A stretch of 64,000 nt of DNA from positions 273,627-337,626 of the forward strand of contig DUBC01000016.1 in NCBI GenBank assembly GCA_012960505.1, read 5' to 3'. The stretch's first letter is position 1; each line of letters opens with the position of its first letter. The stretch comes from Verrucomicrobiales bacterium (GTDB lineage: Bacteria > Verrucomicrobiota > Verrucomicrobiia > Verrucomicrobiales > DEV007). Below the pieces are notes generated by a model. That model did no database searches, was not told the origin of the DNA, and worked only from the letters and a program-made list of their open reading frames with translations. Positions 17,954-28,250 of the stretch are shown piece after piece. The translations under genes were made by a program, and so were the position numbers.

Positions 17954-19243
17954 TCACAGATCTTCACCATTAATCAGATCTTCGTAAGTTTGCCTCTTTC
18001 TTATCAGTTTGTGGGTCTTGTCAGAAACTAGCACCTCTGCAGGCAATGTTCTTGAATTGTAATTCGATGCCATTACAAAGCCGTAAGCTCCAGAACTTAG
18101 CATTCCAATCATTTCACCCTCTTCTAACTTCGGTAGTTCCCGGTCCTGCGCAAAGAAGTCTCCGCTCTCACAGATGGGTCCTACAATATCAACGGTTTCA
18201 TTTTCGTTTGATGTATTTTGAATTGGAACAATTTCGTGGTGTCCTTGGTACAATGCCGGTCGTATCAGATCACCCATTCCTGCATCAGCTATCGCGAATG
18301 TTTTCGCGGTGCCGACTTTTTTATACAGAATTTCACTTATAAGAATCCCAGCGTTTCCGACAATTAATCGTCCTGGCTCAAGCATTATTTTAAGTCCCAA
18401 AGGAGCTAAAATTGGCACGAGTTCGGAGGCGTATTCCTCGATGGTAAGAGGCGTATTGTTCTGATCATTTTCCTGCCACCAGCTATCCTTTCCGCTTGCA
18501 AGCGCGTCTTCATACGCGATTCCAATTCCTCCGCCGATGCTGAAGAATTTGATGTCATGTTTTTGTTTTAGTTTTTGTGCAAGTGGAGCCACTCTTTGCA
18601 CGGCTTCAACGAAAGGTTTGACCTCGGATAATTGAGATCCGATGTGCATTTGGAGGCCACGCAACTCTAGATTTTTCAATTCTTTTGAAGCTGTTTCATA
18701 AAGGCCTTCAATGAATTCAAAATCTATCCCGAACTTATTTTCACTTTTTCCTGTTGAAATATATTTGTGTGTTTTTGCGTCTACGTTTGGATTCACTCGG
18801 ATTGCGACTGGAGCAATTACATTAAGCTCATTTGATATCTTGTTGATGAATCTTAGTTCTGCCTCACTTTCAACATTGAAACAATAGATGCCCTCGTTCA
18901 GTGAATATTCTATTTCCTCACGTGTTTTTCCTACCCCAGCAAAGGTGCATTTTTTTGCTGTGCCGCCAGCCCTTATTACACGGAAAAGTTCACCCCCAGA
19001 AACAATATCGAAGTCGGCACCTTCATCGTTAAGTAGCTTTAATATAGATAAATTCGAATTTGCTTTAACTGCAAATGCTATATGATGATCCAAATCACTT
19101 AGTGCTGAACTTAGTCGACGATAGTGTTCTAGAATTGTATTTGCTGAATATACATATAATGGAGTGCCATGCTGAATTGCCAGATCCGTTAGATTGACAC
19201 CCTCACAATGAAGGGTTCCGTCGTGATAATGAAAGTCATGCAT
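17954..19243 (-). CDS. lysA: Diaminopimelate decarboxylase
   Basis: This 429-residue PLP enzyme of fold type III carries out the last step of lysine synthesis. The PLP-binding Lys lies in FAVKANSNL near residue 55. HIGSQL, the glycine-rich GGGIG phosphate loop, LEPGR and the C-terminal catalytic CESGDF (Cys from the second subunit) are all present. Length is normal. It begins about 130 bases from the divergent bL28 gene. No other lysine genes are adjacent. Confidence 0.95.
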   Translation of the reverse strand: MHDFHYHDGTLHCEGVNLTDLAIQHGTPLYVYSANTILEHYRRLSSALSDLDHHIAFAVKANSNLSILKLLNDEGADFDIVSGGELFRVIRAGGTAKKCTFAGVGKTREEIEYSLNEGIYCFNVESEAELRFINKISNELNVIAPVAIRVNPNVDAKTHKYISTGKSENKFGIDFEFIEGLYETASKELKNLELRGLQMHIGSQLSEVKPFVEAVQRVAPLAQKLKQKHDIKFFSIGGGIGIAYEDALASGKDSWWQENDQNNTPLTIEEYASELVPILAPLGLKIMLEPGRLIVGNAGILISEILYKKVGTAKTFAIADAGMGDLIRPALYQGHHEIVPIQNTSNENETVDIVGPICESGDFFAQDRELPKLEEGEMIGMLSSGAYGFVMASNYNSRTLPAEVLVSDKTHKLIRKRQTYEDLINGEDL

Positions 19244-19311
19244 TGAGAAAATGCCTAATCTGTCAGGAATAGTAAATCAAGCTATACAGACATCAAAATA
19301 CCCAATAATTC

Positions 19312-19339
19312 TTGACCAAAGGCTTATATCATCTAGTAT
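19312..19339 (+). promoter_or_regulatory. Candidate sigma-70 promoter for rpmB
   Basis: TTGACC (19312-19317) and TAGTAT (19334-19339) are separated by 16 bases and lie about 35 bases before the rpmB ATG, in the divergent lysA-rpmB intergenic region. The match is close to -35/-10 consensus but was found by eye only. Confidence 0.45.
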
Positions 19340-19372
19340 GAGCGCCCCTAAGTAATAGACCGGAGTAGAATT

Positions 19373-19636
19373 ATGGCTAAAGTTTGCGAAATAACAGGAG
19401 CGCGCGTTCGTCGCGGAGGAAAAATCCATCGTAGTGGTTTAGCCAAGAAAAAAGGTGGAATCGGCCGTCATGTGACCAAGGTTGTCAAACGTGATGTTTC
19501 CCCGAACTTAAGGAAAAAGCGCATTTGGGTTCCAGAACTCAACAAATATGTAAAAGTGAAGCTTACTGCTAGAGCTTTGAAGACGGTCGCTAAGAATGGG
19601 GCATATGTCACACTCAAAAAGGCTGGAGTTATTTAG
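19373..19636 (+). CDS. rpmB: 50S ribosomal protein bL28
   Basis: This 87-residue basic protein opens with MAKVCEITGARVRRGGKI, the typical bL28 N-terminus, and contains KRDVSPNLRKKRIWVPE and TARALKTVAKNG of the conserved core. No zinc-type CxxC pair is seen, so this is the zinc-independent form. The sulfatase gene starts 22 bases after its stop, an odd neighbour for a ribosomal gene. Confidence 0.95.
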   Translation: MAKVCEITGARVRRGGKIHRSGLAKKKGGIGRHVTKVVKRDVSPNLRKKRIWVPELNKYVKVKLTARALKTVAKNGAYVTLKKAGVI

Positions 19637-19658
19637 ATTTAATATTGGAGGGCAATTG

Positions 19659-21143
19659 ATGTCCCATTTTCCGTCCATTTTTCCGTCCTTACTTCTTATT
19701 TTTAGTAGTTTACAAGCGGCTCATTCAGCTGAGAAGCGTCCTAATATCATTTTCTTTTTAATTGATGATCTCGGATGGAGTGATCTGGGATGCTATGGAA
19801 GTAAGTATCATTTAACTCCTAATATAGATAAATTAGCAGCTAGGGGTGTTAGGTTTACTCAAGCATATTCTGCTTCACCGGTTTGCTCTCCTACTAGGTC
19901 TGCAGTAATGACTGGAAAGAATCCAGCCCGCTTGGGTATTACGGATTGGATTGGAGCGAGCCAGAAATTTAATGCTCTAATAACTCCAAAAAACGTAGAG
20001 GCTTTGCCTCAAAATGAAGTAACCTTCGCCGAATCTCTAAAGAAATCTGGTTATGCTACAGCTTATTTAGGTAAGTGGCATTTAGGTGCAAACGAACAAG
20101 ACCATCCAAATTCGCACGGTTTTGATTATCACCGAGGCGTTAATCGAGCAGGGTCACCAGGTTCATATTATTACCCATTTAAAAGAAATAAGGCAAAACC
20201 GAAGACGGTTCTATCACCGAGCGATGTTCCTGATTTTGATTCAGCAAATAAGAATTCATACCTTACTGATTTATTGGCTGAGGAAGCATCTAAATTTATT
20301 GAGAAAAAAAAAGACGTCCCTTTTCTTTTGATGTTGGCGCATTATTCAGTTCACACACCTATACAGGCCCGCAAGAATGATACTATTAGGTATAAAGATC
20401 GGATGAGAGATATTGGGCTGCCTTCAAAAGTTAATATAAAAAAGGAGAGATATGGAAGTACACGCATAACTCAAAACAATCCTGATTATGCAGCAATGGT
20501 TGAGAGTGTGGATCGGAGTGTAGGTAAGGTTCTTGGAAAACTGGAAGAGCTCAAACTTAATGATAATACTTTTATAATTTTCACTTCGGATAATGGAGGG
20601 CTTTCTACTTTGCAGAATAATCGGCGCGCTGCTCCAACATCTTGCCTGCCCTTAAGAGCGGGCAAGGGTTGGCTCTATGAGGGGGGCATTCGAGTGCCAG
20701 CAATACTTGCTTGGCCCGGCGTTATTAATGAAGGAATCACGACTGATGTGCCGATTATTAGTAGCGATTTTCATCCTACCATATTGACTGCTGCAGGAAT
20801 TAAATTAGACCCTTCACAGCATCAGGATGGGCTAGATTTAAATAGCATTTTCAGAGATGGGATATTACGGAACAGGTCATTGTTTTGGCATTTTCCTCAT
20901 TATCATGGGTCAGCAAACCGACCATCGTCTGCTATTAGAAAAGGAAATTATAAATTAATTCGATGGCATGAAGATGGTTCAGAAGAAATGTTTAATATTT
21001 CTAAAGATATATCCGAAACGACTGATATCGAATCTGATGAATCTGCAAAGCGTGCGGAACTGTCTGAGGATTTGAGTGAATGGATAAAATCTTCAGGTGC
21101 AAGGATGCCAAAACTAAAAGAAGAAACGTTAAGGCATGATTAA
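19659..21143 (+). CDS. Secreted Cys-type sulfatase
   Basis: The ATG at 19659 is preceded by GGAGG-like bases at 19647-19652 and gives 494 residues with a signal peptide (SLLLIFSSLQAAHS). A longer frame overlapping rpmB is a read-through artefact. The formylglycine signature is CSPTR in SPVCSPTRSAVMTGKNP, so an FGly-generating enzyme is needed for activity. PNIIFFLIDDLGWSDLG carries the metal-binding Asp pair and FTSDNGG the second metal site. Homologues remove sulfate from algal or animal polysaccharides, typical of marine Verrucomicrobia. The exact substrate cannot be predicted by eye. No sulfatase-maturation gene is in the window. Confidence 0.92.
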   Translation: MSHFPSIFPSLLLIFSSLQAAHSAEKRPNIIFFLIDDLGWSDLGCYGSKYHLTPNIDKLAARGVRFTQAYSASPVCSPTRSAVMTGKNPARLGITDWIGASQKFNALITPKNVEALPQNEVTFAESLKKSGYATAYLGKWHLGANEQDHPNSHGFDYHRGVNRAGSPGSYYYPFKRNKAKPKTVLSPSDVPDFDSANKNSYLTDLLAEEASKFIEKKKDVPFLLMLAHYSVHTPIQARKNDTIRYKDRMRDIGLPSKVNIKKERYGSTRITQNNPDYAAMVESVDRSVGKVLGKLEELKLNDNTFIIFTSDNGGLSTLQNNRRAAPTSCLPLRAGKGWLYEGGIRVPAILAWPGVINEGITTDVPIISSDFHPTILTAAGIKLDPSQHQDGLDLNSIFRDGILRNRSLFWHFPHYHGSANRPSSAIRKGNYKLIRWHEDGSEEMFNISKDISETTDIESDESAKRAELSEDLSEWIKSSGARMPKLKEETLRHD

Positions 21144-21165
21144 GGAATACTCACATCATATTTAG

Positions 21166-21843
21166 ATGTCAGATTGCAGAAAACCTTTGGCATTGATAAC
21201 AGGTGGGGAAGGAGCACTTGCTAAAATAATTTCAACACAATTAATTTCATCAGGCTTTAAGGTGCTTAGCCCTTGCCGTTCTCAACTGGACGTTAGTGAT
21301 GAAGGTTCTGTTAAGGATTATTTTAATGAAAATATAACAAGGGACCTCGATTTGCTTATCAATAATGCAGGGACAAAGAAGGATTCATTATTTTTAAATC
21401 TTTCTGAAGAGGAATGGGACGAGGTCATTAGAGTTAATTTACGAGGGGCTTTTCTCTGCTCAAAATTAGCATTAAAACTTTTATGCAAAAACTGCAGTGG
21501 CCACATAATTAATATAGGATCATTTTCAGCTATTTCGGGACCAATAGGGCAAACAAATTATGCCGCCTCGAAGGCTGGGCTCATCAGTTTGACGCAGAGT
21601 CTGGCGCAAGAAGGAGGTAGGAGGAACGTTAGATCCAATTGTATTTTACCAGGTTGGCTTGAAACTCAATTCACTGCTGATGTACCAGAAAATGTAAAGG
21701 ATCAAGTATTGAGTGACCATACACTGAATACTTTGAATACTCCGGAATCCGTCGCAGCGTTTGTTCTTTTTATCCACACTCAGATGTCCTCAGTTTCCGG
21801 GCAGATATTTCAGCTTGATAGCCGAATTCATCGATGGGCTTGA
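21166..21843 (+). CDS. Short-chain dehydrogenase/reductase (FabG-like)
   Basis: This 225-residue Rossmann-fold NAD(P)H oxidoreductase has LITGGEGALAKIIS at the N-terminus (a variant of TGxxxGxG), NNAGT as the structural motif, Ser in INIGSFS, and the catalytic YAASKAG (YxxxK). It ends with the usual VSGQIFQLDSR-type tail. The length is slightly short for FabG. It could be an acyl carrier protein reductase paralogue or a sugar dehydrogenase; no fab genes lie nearby. It follows the sulfatase on the same strand by 22 bases and is convergent with the folP-like gene 3 bases away. Confidence 0.8.
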   Translation: MSDCRKPLALITGGEGALAKIISTQLISSGFKVLSPCRSQLDVSDEGSVKDYFNENITRDLDLLINNAGTKKDSLFLNLSEEEWDEVIRVNLRGAFLCSKLALKLLCKNCSGHIINIGSFSAISGPIGQTNYAASKAGLISLTQSLAQEGGRRNVRSNCILPGWLETQFTADVPENVKDQVLSDHTLNTLNTPESVAAFVLFIHTQMSSVSGQIFQLDSRIHRWA

Positions 21844-21846
21844 AAG

Positions 21847-22692
21847 CTATTTTAGCAAAGGTTCAAGTGTCCGAATTGTTTTTGAAGTGGCCGATACATT
21901 ATGCACTCTAAGGATAGAAGCTCCTCGTAAGATACTTGTAACCGAGCATGCCACGGTACCGGCATCTCGATCTTGAGGTTCTTTTATTTCCAATACATCA
22001 CCGATCACTGTTTTTCTTGAAACGGGTACGAGAAGTGGCCTCTTGTGGATTTTTAATGCATTCAGGTGTTTCAGTAATAGAAGATTGTCTTGGCGGTCCT
22101 TTGCGAAGTCGATCCCTGGATCCAATACTATCCGCTCTCTATGGAGTCCCACTGATTCTGAAACACGAATTTTTTCTTCAAAGAATCTGTTCACCTCTGC
22201 AACTATGTCTTTGTATTTTTCTCCGAGATGAGGCTCTTTGGGCAGTCCGATACTATGCATTATTAATAGAGCGGTTCCATGTTCTGCACATAACTTTGCA
22301 TTGTCATTGGAATGTAGCGCGCCGATATCGTTCAGCAGATCCACTCCAAGAGGCAATATTTTTTTTACCACTTCTGGTCTCCATGTGTTGATTGATAGTA
22401 GTGGTTTTTCCGTTTTTCCATTCCATTCGATAGAATGAAAAGCCTCAATGAATGGGCGAAGCCTTTGGATTTCTTCTTCGATTGATATTGGTCCACGGTT
22501 AGTGCGAGCACTTTCTGCTCCGACGTCGATAATGTCTGCTCCTTTAGCGACATGATCCTCAGCCATTTTAATGGCTTTTTTCTGGTTCAATGTCCCGTCT
22601 CCTGAAAATGAATCATCATTGATATTGATAATCCCCATTACCATTATTTTTTGTGAAAAATCAATGGTACGGCCCCTTACTTTCAGTTTCAT
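21847..22692 (-). CDS. folP: Dihydropteroate synthase-like protein
   Basis: This 281-residue TIM-barrel protein fits DHPS, which joins p-aminobenzoate to dihydropterin diphosphate in folate synthesis. MGIININDDSFSGDG corresponds to the signature MGIxNxTPDSFSDGG, but with Asn-Asp in place of Thr-Pro. ADIIDVGAESAR matches the second signature. SRKTVIGDVL, the RDAGTVACSVTSILRGA segment and the C-terminal ILRVHNV are conserved DHPS features. The altered first loop leaves some doubt over whether it is the cell's main FolP. The PHP phosphatase gene lies 9 bases upstream on the same strand. Confidence 0.75.
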   Translation of the reverse strand: MKLKVRGRTIDFSQKIMVMGIININDDSFSGDGTLNQKKAIKMAEDHVAKGADIIDVGAESARTNRGPISIEEEIQRLRPFIEAFHSIEWNGKTEKPLLSINTWRPEVVKKILPLGVDLLNDIGALHSNDNAKLCAEHGTALLIMHSIGLPKEPHLGEKYKDIVAEVNRFFEEKIRVSESVGLHRERIVLDPGIDFAKDRQDNLLLLKHLNALKIHKRPLLVPVSRKTVIGDVLEIKEPQDRDAGTVACSVTSILRGASILRVHNVSATSKTIRTLEPLLK

Positions 22693-22701
22693 TTATTATT
22701 A

Positions 22702-23517
22702 TTAAATACTGAATGGTATTAGGGTCCTTGTTCTATTCTCGAAACGGACAGTATGAGTGAACCCAATGTCAGAGGCGAGTGATGCAGCTTTCTTAAAATT
22801 CATTCCTACTTCTTGAGGAGAGTGAGCATCCGAACTAATTGATATTGGAATGCCTGCGCTGACCATCATCTCAAGGAAATCGCGTTCGGGGTATTGCTCT
22901 GCACATTCTTGTCGCCATCCGCAAGTATTAATTTCTATTGTGGTATTAGTTTCTAGTGCTGCTTCGATCACGGGCTCATAGAAACGGCGAAGGTCACCAC
23001 CTGGTTTATGTCCAAACTTTTTTGGTAAGTCAGGATGGGCGAGGAGATCAAATAGACCACTGCGCACGCAACTTGTATATATTTTCCAATAGCATGTCCA
23101 TATCTCCTCAACCTCGGCAATGCCAGACCATCTTCCTATCCATTTTGGATGATCAATCGCAAATCCAGGTGCAATATAATGTACGCTACCTATGAGGTAA
23201 TCGAAATCTGCCAAGGAAGATAATTGTTCGATCCATGCGTGGTCTTTTTCAAAATAATCTATTTCAAGCCCGAGCTTAACTGAAATTTCAGGCACTCCAT
23301 TTTTGGCGGTTTGGACCAATTTAAGATATTCAGGAAATTCTGATAGTAGCATACGCCAATCATCAAAATCTTCTTCTTTAGCCGGGCTATGATCTGAGAA
23401 GCCGATCTCGCTCAGACCAGTTTCCAAAGCGATTTTTGCATAATCAATGGGTTCTCCATTTGCGTGGCGGCAAAGTGGAGTGTGCATGTGATAATCAGCA
23501 AATTGGCTGAAGTTCAT
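22702..23517 (-). CDS. PHP-family phosphoesterase, histidinol-phosphatase-like
   Basis: This 271-residue protein has the PHP metal motifs: DYHMHTPLCRHANGE near the N-terminus, GFSDHSP, GLEIDYF, GSVHYI, LLAHPDLPKKFG, and the late EINTCGW and SISSDAHSP. These match the HisK/HisJ type, which dephosphorylates L-histidinol phosphate in histidine synthesis; related PHP proteins act on other phosphates. It lies immediately upstream of the folP-like gene and may be co-transcribed. No his genes are nearby, so the histidine role is inferred from family alone. Confidence 0.82.
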   Translation of the reverse strand: MNFSQFADYHMHTPLCRHANGEPIDYAKIALETGLSEIGFSDHSPAKEEDFDDWRMLLSEFPEYLKLVQTAKNGVPEISVKLGLEIDYFEKDHAWIEQLSSLADFDYLIGSVHYIAPGFAIDHPKWIGRWSGIAEVEEIWTCYWKIYTSCVRSGLFDLLAHPDLPKKFGHKPGGDLRRFYEPVIEAALETNTTIEINTCGWRQECAEQYPERDFLEMMVSAGIPISISSDAHSPQEVGMNFKKAASLASDIGFTHTVRFENRTRTLIPFSI

Positions 23518-23650
23518 CCACTATAATGGGATAAGAATCCTATCTATCCAGCAAATGTCTTGATAAATTCACCCGGGAAAATGCTAAAAACCCATAAAAT
23601 AGAAGGATTCTTCTTGATAAAGTGTGTATTTTTTGTAAAAAGTTAAGCAT

Positions 23651-24214
23651 ATGAAGAAGATTTTAACCCTCATCGCTTCAGTTTTAGTTATTAGCGGCTC
23701 ACCGGCATCTGCCTGGGTCGGTGGACCTTGGTCAAATAATAGCTACAGCTTGTCAACCACAGGAACTTATCAATCTGTTATGTATATGGTCAACGGAGTT
23801 GGCCTTGCTCGTTTCACTGATGATACTACTGCCGTCTTTTCCCAAATAAACGCTTCTGTTATTTTTCATGAAGGATCCATTTACATTGGTGAGTGCTTTG
23901 GAACGGCAGACACTGCTGGAGAACAAGGTGTTGTCGGAATTATTCAAGCAGCAGGGACTGGTGGATCAGTGACAGGTTCTTTCCAATGCAAGATCACGCA
24001 GAAAGCTCCCGTGATGCGTTTCTTTGGACAGAGTAGTGGTAATGTAAACCCGATCACAGGTGAGCCTGGAAATGGATCAGACCGCAAGTGCATTTTGGTA
24101 TTTTCTGAAGCTGCTGCTGACCCAGTCGAGCCAGGAGAAACTCGTATCGTAGCAATTACTGTTTTTGGTGCGCAAATATCACAGACGATTATGGCTGTTG
24201 CAGCAGCAGGGTAG
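23651..24214 (+). CDS. Secreted hypothetical protein
   Basis: This 187-residue protein has a clear signal peptide (KKILTLIASVLVISGSPASA, cleavage before WVGGPW). The mature part is rich in Gly, Thr, Ala and Ser with beta-strand-like alternation, such as VTGSFQCKITQKAP, and two Cys. I recognise no family. It is followed by a strong terminator that separates it from the pilin-like gene. An extracellular or outer-membrane structural role is possible but unproven. Confidence 0.7.
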   Translation: MKKILTLIASVLVISGSPASAWVGGPWSNNSYSLSTTGTYQSVMYMVNGVGLARFTDDTTAVFSQINASVIFHEGSIYIGECFGTADTAGEQGVVGIIQAAGTGGSVTGSFQCKITQKAPVMRFFGQSSGNVNPITGEPGNGSDRKCILVFSEAAADPVEPGETRIVAITVFGAQISQTIMAVAAAG

Positions 24215-24239
24215 AATATTTAACCAATTATAATTTATC

Positions 24240-24271
24240 CGGGCCGACATCTTTTCTTAGATGTCGGCCCG
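24240..24271 (+). terminator. Strong stem-loop terminator
   Basis: CGGGCCGACATCT (24240-24252) pairs perfectly with AGATGTCGGCCCG (24259-24271), a 13-bp stem with a TTTCTT loop, followed by TTTGATTTT. It ends the secreted-protein gene and finishes only nine bases before the ATG of the next gene. Confidence 0.85.
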
Positions 24272-24280
24272 TTTGATTTT

Positions 24281-24802
24281 ATGAGGAAAGCTAAAAAAAG
24301 TTTAATTGAAGGGTTCACTATCATTGAGCTTTTAATATCTGTATCAATCATTGCTGTACTTGCATCAATGGTTTTGGCCCTTAGTGACATGATCCGGAGA
24401 AAAGCTGAACAAGCTGCCTGCGTCGCTAATATGAGAAGCTTATTCACGGCTCTTAGTGCATACAATAATGATAATGGCCATTTTCCTCAGGCGCCAAACA
24501 GTAAAGATGAGGAAAGCATTTGGGATTTTTGGTTCACTACCTTTGAGGATGAATATGATATACCCAGAAAGACATGGATTTGTCCTACATACCGTAGACT
24601 AAATAAGACAAAAGATGAAGAAGACCTCAAAGGAACTTATGTTCCTACACGATTCAGTGCTAGCAGTGCATTAGCGGCCTATAGATGGGGCAACCAACCC
24701 TGGTTAGTGGAAATTGGTGATCATCATGGAAAAGGAATGCTAGTTCTTTTCCCCGACGGTTCGGTGAGGCCATTTTCCGTAGGTTTCTTTGAAAAAGAAT
24801 GA
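24281..24802 (+). CDS. Type IV pilin-like / pseudopilin protein
   Basis: This 173-residue protein begins with a prepilin leader: KKSLIEGFTIIELLISVSII, with cleavage after Gly of EGFTIIELL, Glu5 of the mature protein present, then about 20 hydrophobic residues. The body has AEQAACVANMRSLFTALSAYNNDNGHFP, written here in part, the verrucomicrobial/planctomycete 'DUF1559-like or GspG-like' pseudopilin pattern. LVLFPDGSVRPF near the end is also typical of this group. Such proteins form pilus or secretion-system fibres. No assembly genes are adjacent, so it is an orphan minor pilin. The ATG follows a terminator closely and no Shine-Dalgarno sequence is visible. Confidence 0.82.
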   Translation: MRKAKKSLIEGFTIIELLISVSIIAVLASMVLALSDMIRRKAEQAACVANMRSLFTALSAYNNDNGHFPQAPNSKDEESIWDFWFTTFEDEYDIPRKTWICPTYRRLNKTKDEEDLKGTYVPTRFSASSALAAYRWGNQPWLVEIGDHHGKGMLVLFPDGSVRPFSVGFFEKE

Positions 24803-24915
24803 CGCTTTTGAAATTCTAAGGACTTATAATTAAAGTTCTTGGTTCTCAGGATTATTCTTTGATCTGATTTGATTATAGCGCAGATCGAAGCGCTTATTAT
24901 CCTATAATGAGTGGA

Positions 24916-27900
24916 TTAGCCTATATGAAATTCTTGAAGTGTTTTTACTTTTAAATCCATAGTTTTCAGAGATCGAATAGCCATACTGCTTGCCTTTGCT
25001 GCACTTAGACTTGTCATGACCGGTATTCCATTGGCAATAGCAGAACTACGAATGGTGACTTCATCTGCTCGAGGGTTGCGATCTCCGCTTGTTGTATTGA
25101 TTACAAAGTCAATTTCCCCATTCTTAATCATATCTAATACATTGGGGCGACGCTGTTCGGCCAGTTTGAATAATTTAGTGACGGGAATCCCCTCATCCTT
25201 AATGGCCTTGGCTGTTCCTTCAGTTGAAAATAATTTGAATCCCAATTCGTGATAGTCCTTAATTATTTCTTTTGCCTTATCTTTGTCGCGATCCTTAAGG
25301 CTGATAAAAATATTGCCTCCAAGAGGGAGTGGACAAGAAGCAGCCATTTGTGATTTAGCATAGGCCATTCCTAGGTCAGAATCTATGCCCATGACTTCTC
25401 CGGTAGCTTTCATTTCTGGGCCCAGAACAATGTCAGTTCCGGGGAATTTAACAAATGGAAAGACAGCTTCCTTCACAGCGTGGTGATCCGGAGTAATTTC
25501 TTTCGTAAATCCTAGATCGGTCAGTTTTTCTCCTACCATAACTTTGGCTGCAAGTTTAGCCAGTGGAACACCAATTGTCTTTGATGCAAAAGGTACGGTT
25601 CTGGAGGCTCGTGGATTCACCTCTATGACAAACAGTTCTTCATTTTTGACGGCGAATTGTATGTTCATTAATCCTTTCACTTGTAATTTTTTAGCAAGTG
25701 CTTTTGATGCTGTGCTAATTTCTTCTTTGATCTTATCGCTGATAGAAAAAGGAGGAATAACACATGCACTGTCTCCGGAATGAATGCCTGCCTGTTCAAT
25801 GTGTTCCATGATTGCTCCCACGACTGAGATTTCTCCATCAGAAATAACATCCACGTCAATTTCCGTCGCATCTTCAAGGAATCGGTCAACAAGTATAGGC
25901 CTTTCGGGACTCGCCTCCACAGCTGAGCGCATATATGAGCTTAATTCTTGATCGTTATAAACGATGACCATAGCGCGTCCTCCAAGAACAAAACTGGGTC
26001 GGACAAGAACTGGATAACCAATTTTTTGAGCTATTTCTATGGCTTCTTCTTCTGAAGTTGCGGTGCCTGCATCTGCTTGTTTGAGACCGAGCTCATCGAG
26101 TAAAGCTGAGAAGTATTTCCTATCTTCTGCCAGTTCTATGTTCTTTGGCGATGTTCCGATCACTGCAACGCCATTTGATTCTAGATCTGCAGCCAGATTC
26201 AGTGGCGTTTGCCCTCCAAATTGGACGATTGTTCCCCAAGGTTTTTCTGCTTCAAAAATATTAAGGACATCTTCGAAAGTGAGAGGTTCAAAATAAAGTT
26301 TATCGCTTGTATCGTAATCGGTTGAAACTGTTTCAGGGTTTGAGTTTACCATGATTGTTTCGAATCCAAGTTCCTTGAGAGCAAATGCTGCATGTACACA
26401 ACAATAATCAAACTCTATGCCTTGACCGATTCGATTTGGGCCGCCGCCAAGAATCATTACCTGTTTCTTATTCGTCTCACGGGTTTCATTTTCGTCTCCG
26501 TAAGTTGAGTAATAGTAAGGCGTGAATGCTTCGAACTCCGCGGCGCAAGTGTCAACGAGTCGATAAGTTGGTATAACGCCTTCATTTTTCCTTTTTTCTC
26601 GAATTTGCAATTCTGTTTCGCCTTTTAGGTGAGCAATTTGGCGATCAGAGAAACCTAATTTCTTTGCTTTCCTAATTGTTAGATCATTCTCATTCGAGGC
26701 AATTTTTTCTTCTGCTTCGCAGATTTGTTGAAGTTGCCTAAGGAACCATGGATCTATGCCTGTCATTCCAAACAATTCATCGACTGTCATTCCATTCTTA
26801 AATGCTTCACGAAGATAAAAAATCCGTTCTGCATTTGGTACGGCAATTTTTGACAGTAATTCTTCTGCATTTGATTTAGGAATGTCCTTACCGTCAGCGC
26901 CTAAACCGAACCGCCCTGTTTCCAGTGAACGCAGGGCTTTTTGCATCGCTTCTTTAAAGGTTCTACCAATCGACATCGCTTCGCCCACGCTTTTCATTTG
27001 GGTAGTTAACGTGGGATCTGCACTTGGGAATTTTTCGAAGGTAAATCTAGGTGTTTTAACGACGCAATAATCGATAGTTGGTTCGAAACACGCTGGAGTT
27101 TCTCGAGTTATATCGTTTGGTAGTTCATCTAAAGTGTAACCAACAGCAAGTTTAGCTGCGATTTTGGCTATTGGAAATCCGGTTGCTTTAGATGCCAGAG
27201 CTGAGGATCTTGATACTCTTGGATTCATCTCTATAACGATCATGCGTCCGGTTTTAGGACACATGGAAAACTGAATGTTAGAACCGCCTGTTTCTACACC
27301 TATTTCACGAATCACCGCAAATGATGCATCGCGCATAATTTGATATTCTTTGTCTGTGAGTGTTTGAGCAGGGGCAACAGTAATTGAGTCGCCAGTATGA
27401 ACTCCCATTGGGTCAAGGTTTTCGATCGAGCAAATAACTACGCAGTTATCTTTGCGGTCTCGCATGACTTCCATTTCGAATTCTTTCCAACCAAGAAGAG
27501 ATTCTTCAACCAATACCTCTGTGACTGGAGACATATCTAAGCCTCGATTTACAATTGTTTCAAATTCTTCGCTATTATAAGCGATGCCTCCACCGCTTCC
27601 CCCGAGTGTATAGGCTGGACGAATTATCAAAGGAAAACGCTTTCCTGTTTTCTCTGCGATTTCTTCTTCGATTGTTAATGCATCGCTCATACTACGGGCA
27701 ACTCCTGATTGAGGAAGATCCATGCCAATTTTTATCATCGCTTCCTTGAAAGCTAAACGATCCTCGCCTTTTTCTATTGCTTCGGCATTTGCTCCTATGA
27801 GTTTGACATTATATTTATCAAGGACCCCCTTTCTAACTAGGTCCATTGCCGTGTTCAGCCCGGTCTGACCTCCGAGCGTGGGAAGTAATGCGTCAGGATT

Positions 27901-28143
27901 TTCTCGTTCTATTATTTTCTCTACAATTTCAGGAGTGACAGGTTCGATATAAGTCCGGTCCGCGAATTCCGGATCAGTCATGATTGTGGCCGGGTTTGAA
28001 TTAACCAGAACCACTTTATATCCTTCTTCCTTCAGAGCCTTACATGCTTGGACCCCGGAATAATCAAACTCACATCCCTGACCTATTACAATTGGTCCTG
28101 ATCCGATCAGTAATATTTTTTTTATACTGGTGTCTTTTGGCAT
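24916..28143 (-). CDS. carB: Carbamoyl-phosphate synthase large subunit
   Basis: This 1075-residue enzyme makes carbamoyl phosphate from bicarbonate, ATP and ammonia for pyrimidine and arginine synthesis. Both halves of the duplicated ATP-grasp structure are visible: [18 protein letters not shown] at the N-terminus and [18 protein letters not shown] about 550 residues later, each followed by [16 protein letters not shown] or [28 protein letters not shown] and [11 protein letters not shown] are the two ATP-grasp loops. The C-terminal allosteric MGS-like domain ([11 protein letters not shown]) completes it. The length is standard. carA is not in the window. Confidence 0.97.
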   Translation of the reverse strand: MPKDTSIKKILLIGSGPIVIGQGCEFDYSGVQACKALKEEGYKVVLVNSNPATIMTDPEFADRTYIEPVTPEIVEKIIERENPDALLPTLGGQTGLNTAMDLVRKGVLDKYNVKLIGANAEAIEKGEDRLAFKEAMIKIGMDLPQSGVARSMSDALTIEEEIAEKTGKRFPLIIRPAYTLGGSGGGIAYNSEEFETIVNRGLDMSPVTEVLVEESLLGWKEFEMEVMRDRKDNCVVICSIENLDPMGVHTGDSITVAPAQTLTDKEYQIMRDASFAVIREIGVETGGSNIQFSMCPKTGRMIVIEMNPRVSRSSALASKATGFPIAKIAAKLAVGYTLDELPNDITRETPACFEPTIDYCVVKTPRFTFEKFPSADPTLTTQMKSVGEAMSIGRTFKEAMQKALRSLETGRFGLGADGKDIPKSNAEELLSKIAVPNAERIFYLREAFKNGMTVDELFGMTGIDPWFLRQLQQICEAEEKIASNENDLTIRKAKKLGFSDRQIAHLKGETELQIREKRKNEGVIPTYRLVDTCAAEFEAFTPYYYSTYGDENETRETNKKQVMILGGGPNRIGQGIEFDYCCVHAAFALKELGFETIMVNSNPETVSTDYDTSDKLYFEPLTFEDVLNIFEAEKPWGTIVQFGGQTPLNLAADLESNGVAVIGTSPKNIELAEDRKYFSALLDELGLKQADAGTATSEEEAIEIAQKIGYPVLVRPSFVLGGRAMVIVYNDQELSSYMRSAVEASPERPILVDRFLEDATEIDVDVISDGEISVVGAIMEHIEQAGIHSGDSACVIPPFSISDKIKEEISTASKALAKKLQVKGLMNIQFAVKNEELFVIEVNPRASRTVPFASKTIGVPLAKLAAKVMVGEKLTDLGFTKEITPDHHAVKEAVFPFVKFPGTDIVLGPEMKATGEVMGIDSDLGMAYAKSQMAASCPLPLGGNIFISLKDRDKDKAKEIIKDYHELGFKLFSTEGTAKAIKDEGIPVTKLFKLAEQRRPNVLDMIKNGEIDFVINTTSGDRNPRADEVTIRSSAIANGIPVMTSLSAAKASSMAIRSLKTMDLKVKTLQEFHIG

Positions 28144-28250
28144 TTTAGTGCGTCTTTTATTGCTATTGTCGGGTTATCTTGTAAAGGCAGGAATATATTA
28201 GATTAAAAAAGTTAATGAATTATGCAGAAATTGGGCTGATTTACATCCTA

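Noticed and set aside
19596..19658. Longer sulfatase start overlapping bL28
   Set aside because: It would add residues before the signal peptide. The ATG at 19659 has a good upstream GGAGG and gives a normal leader.
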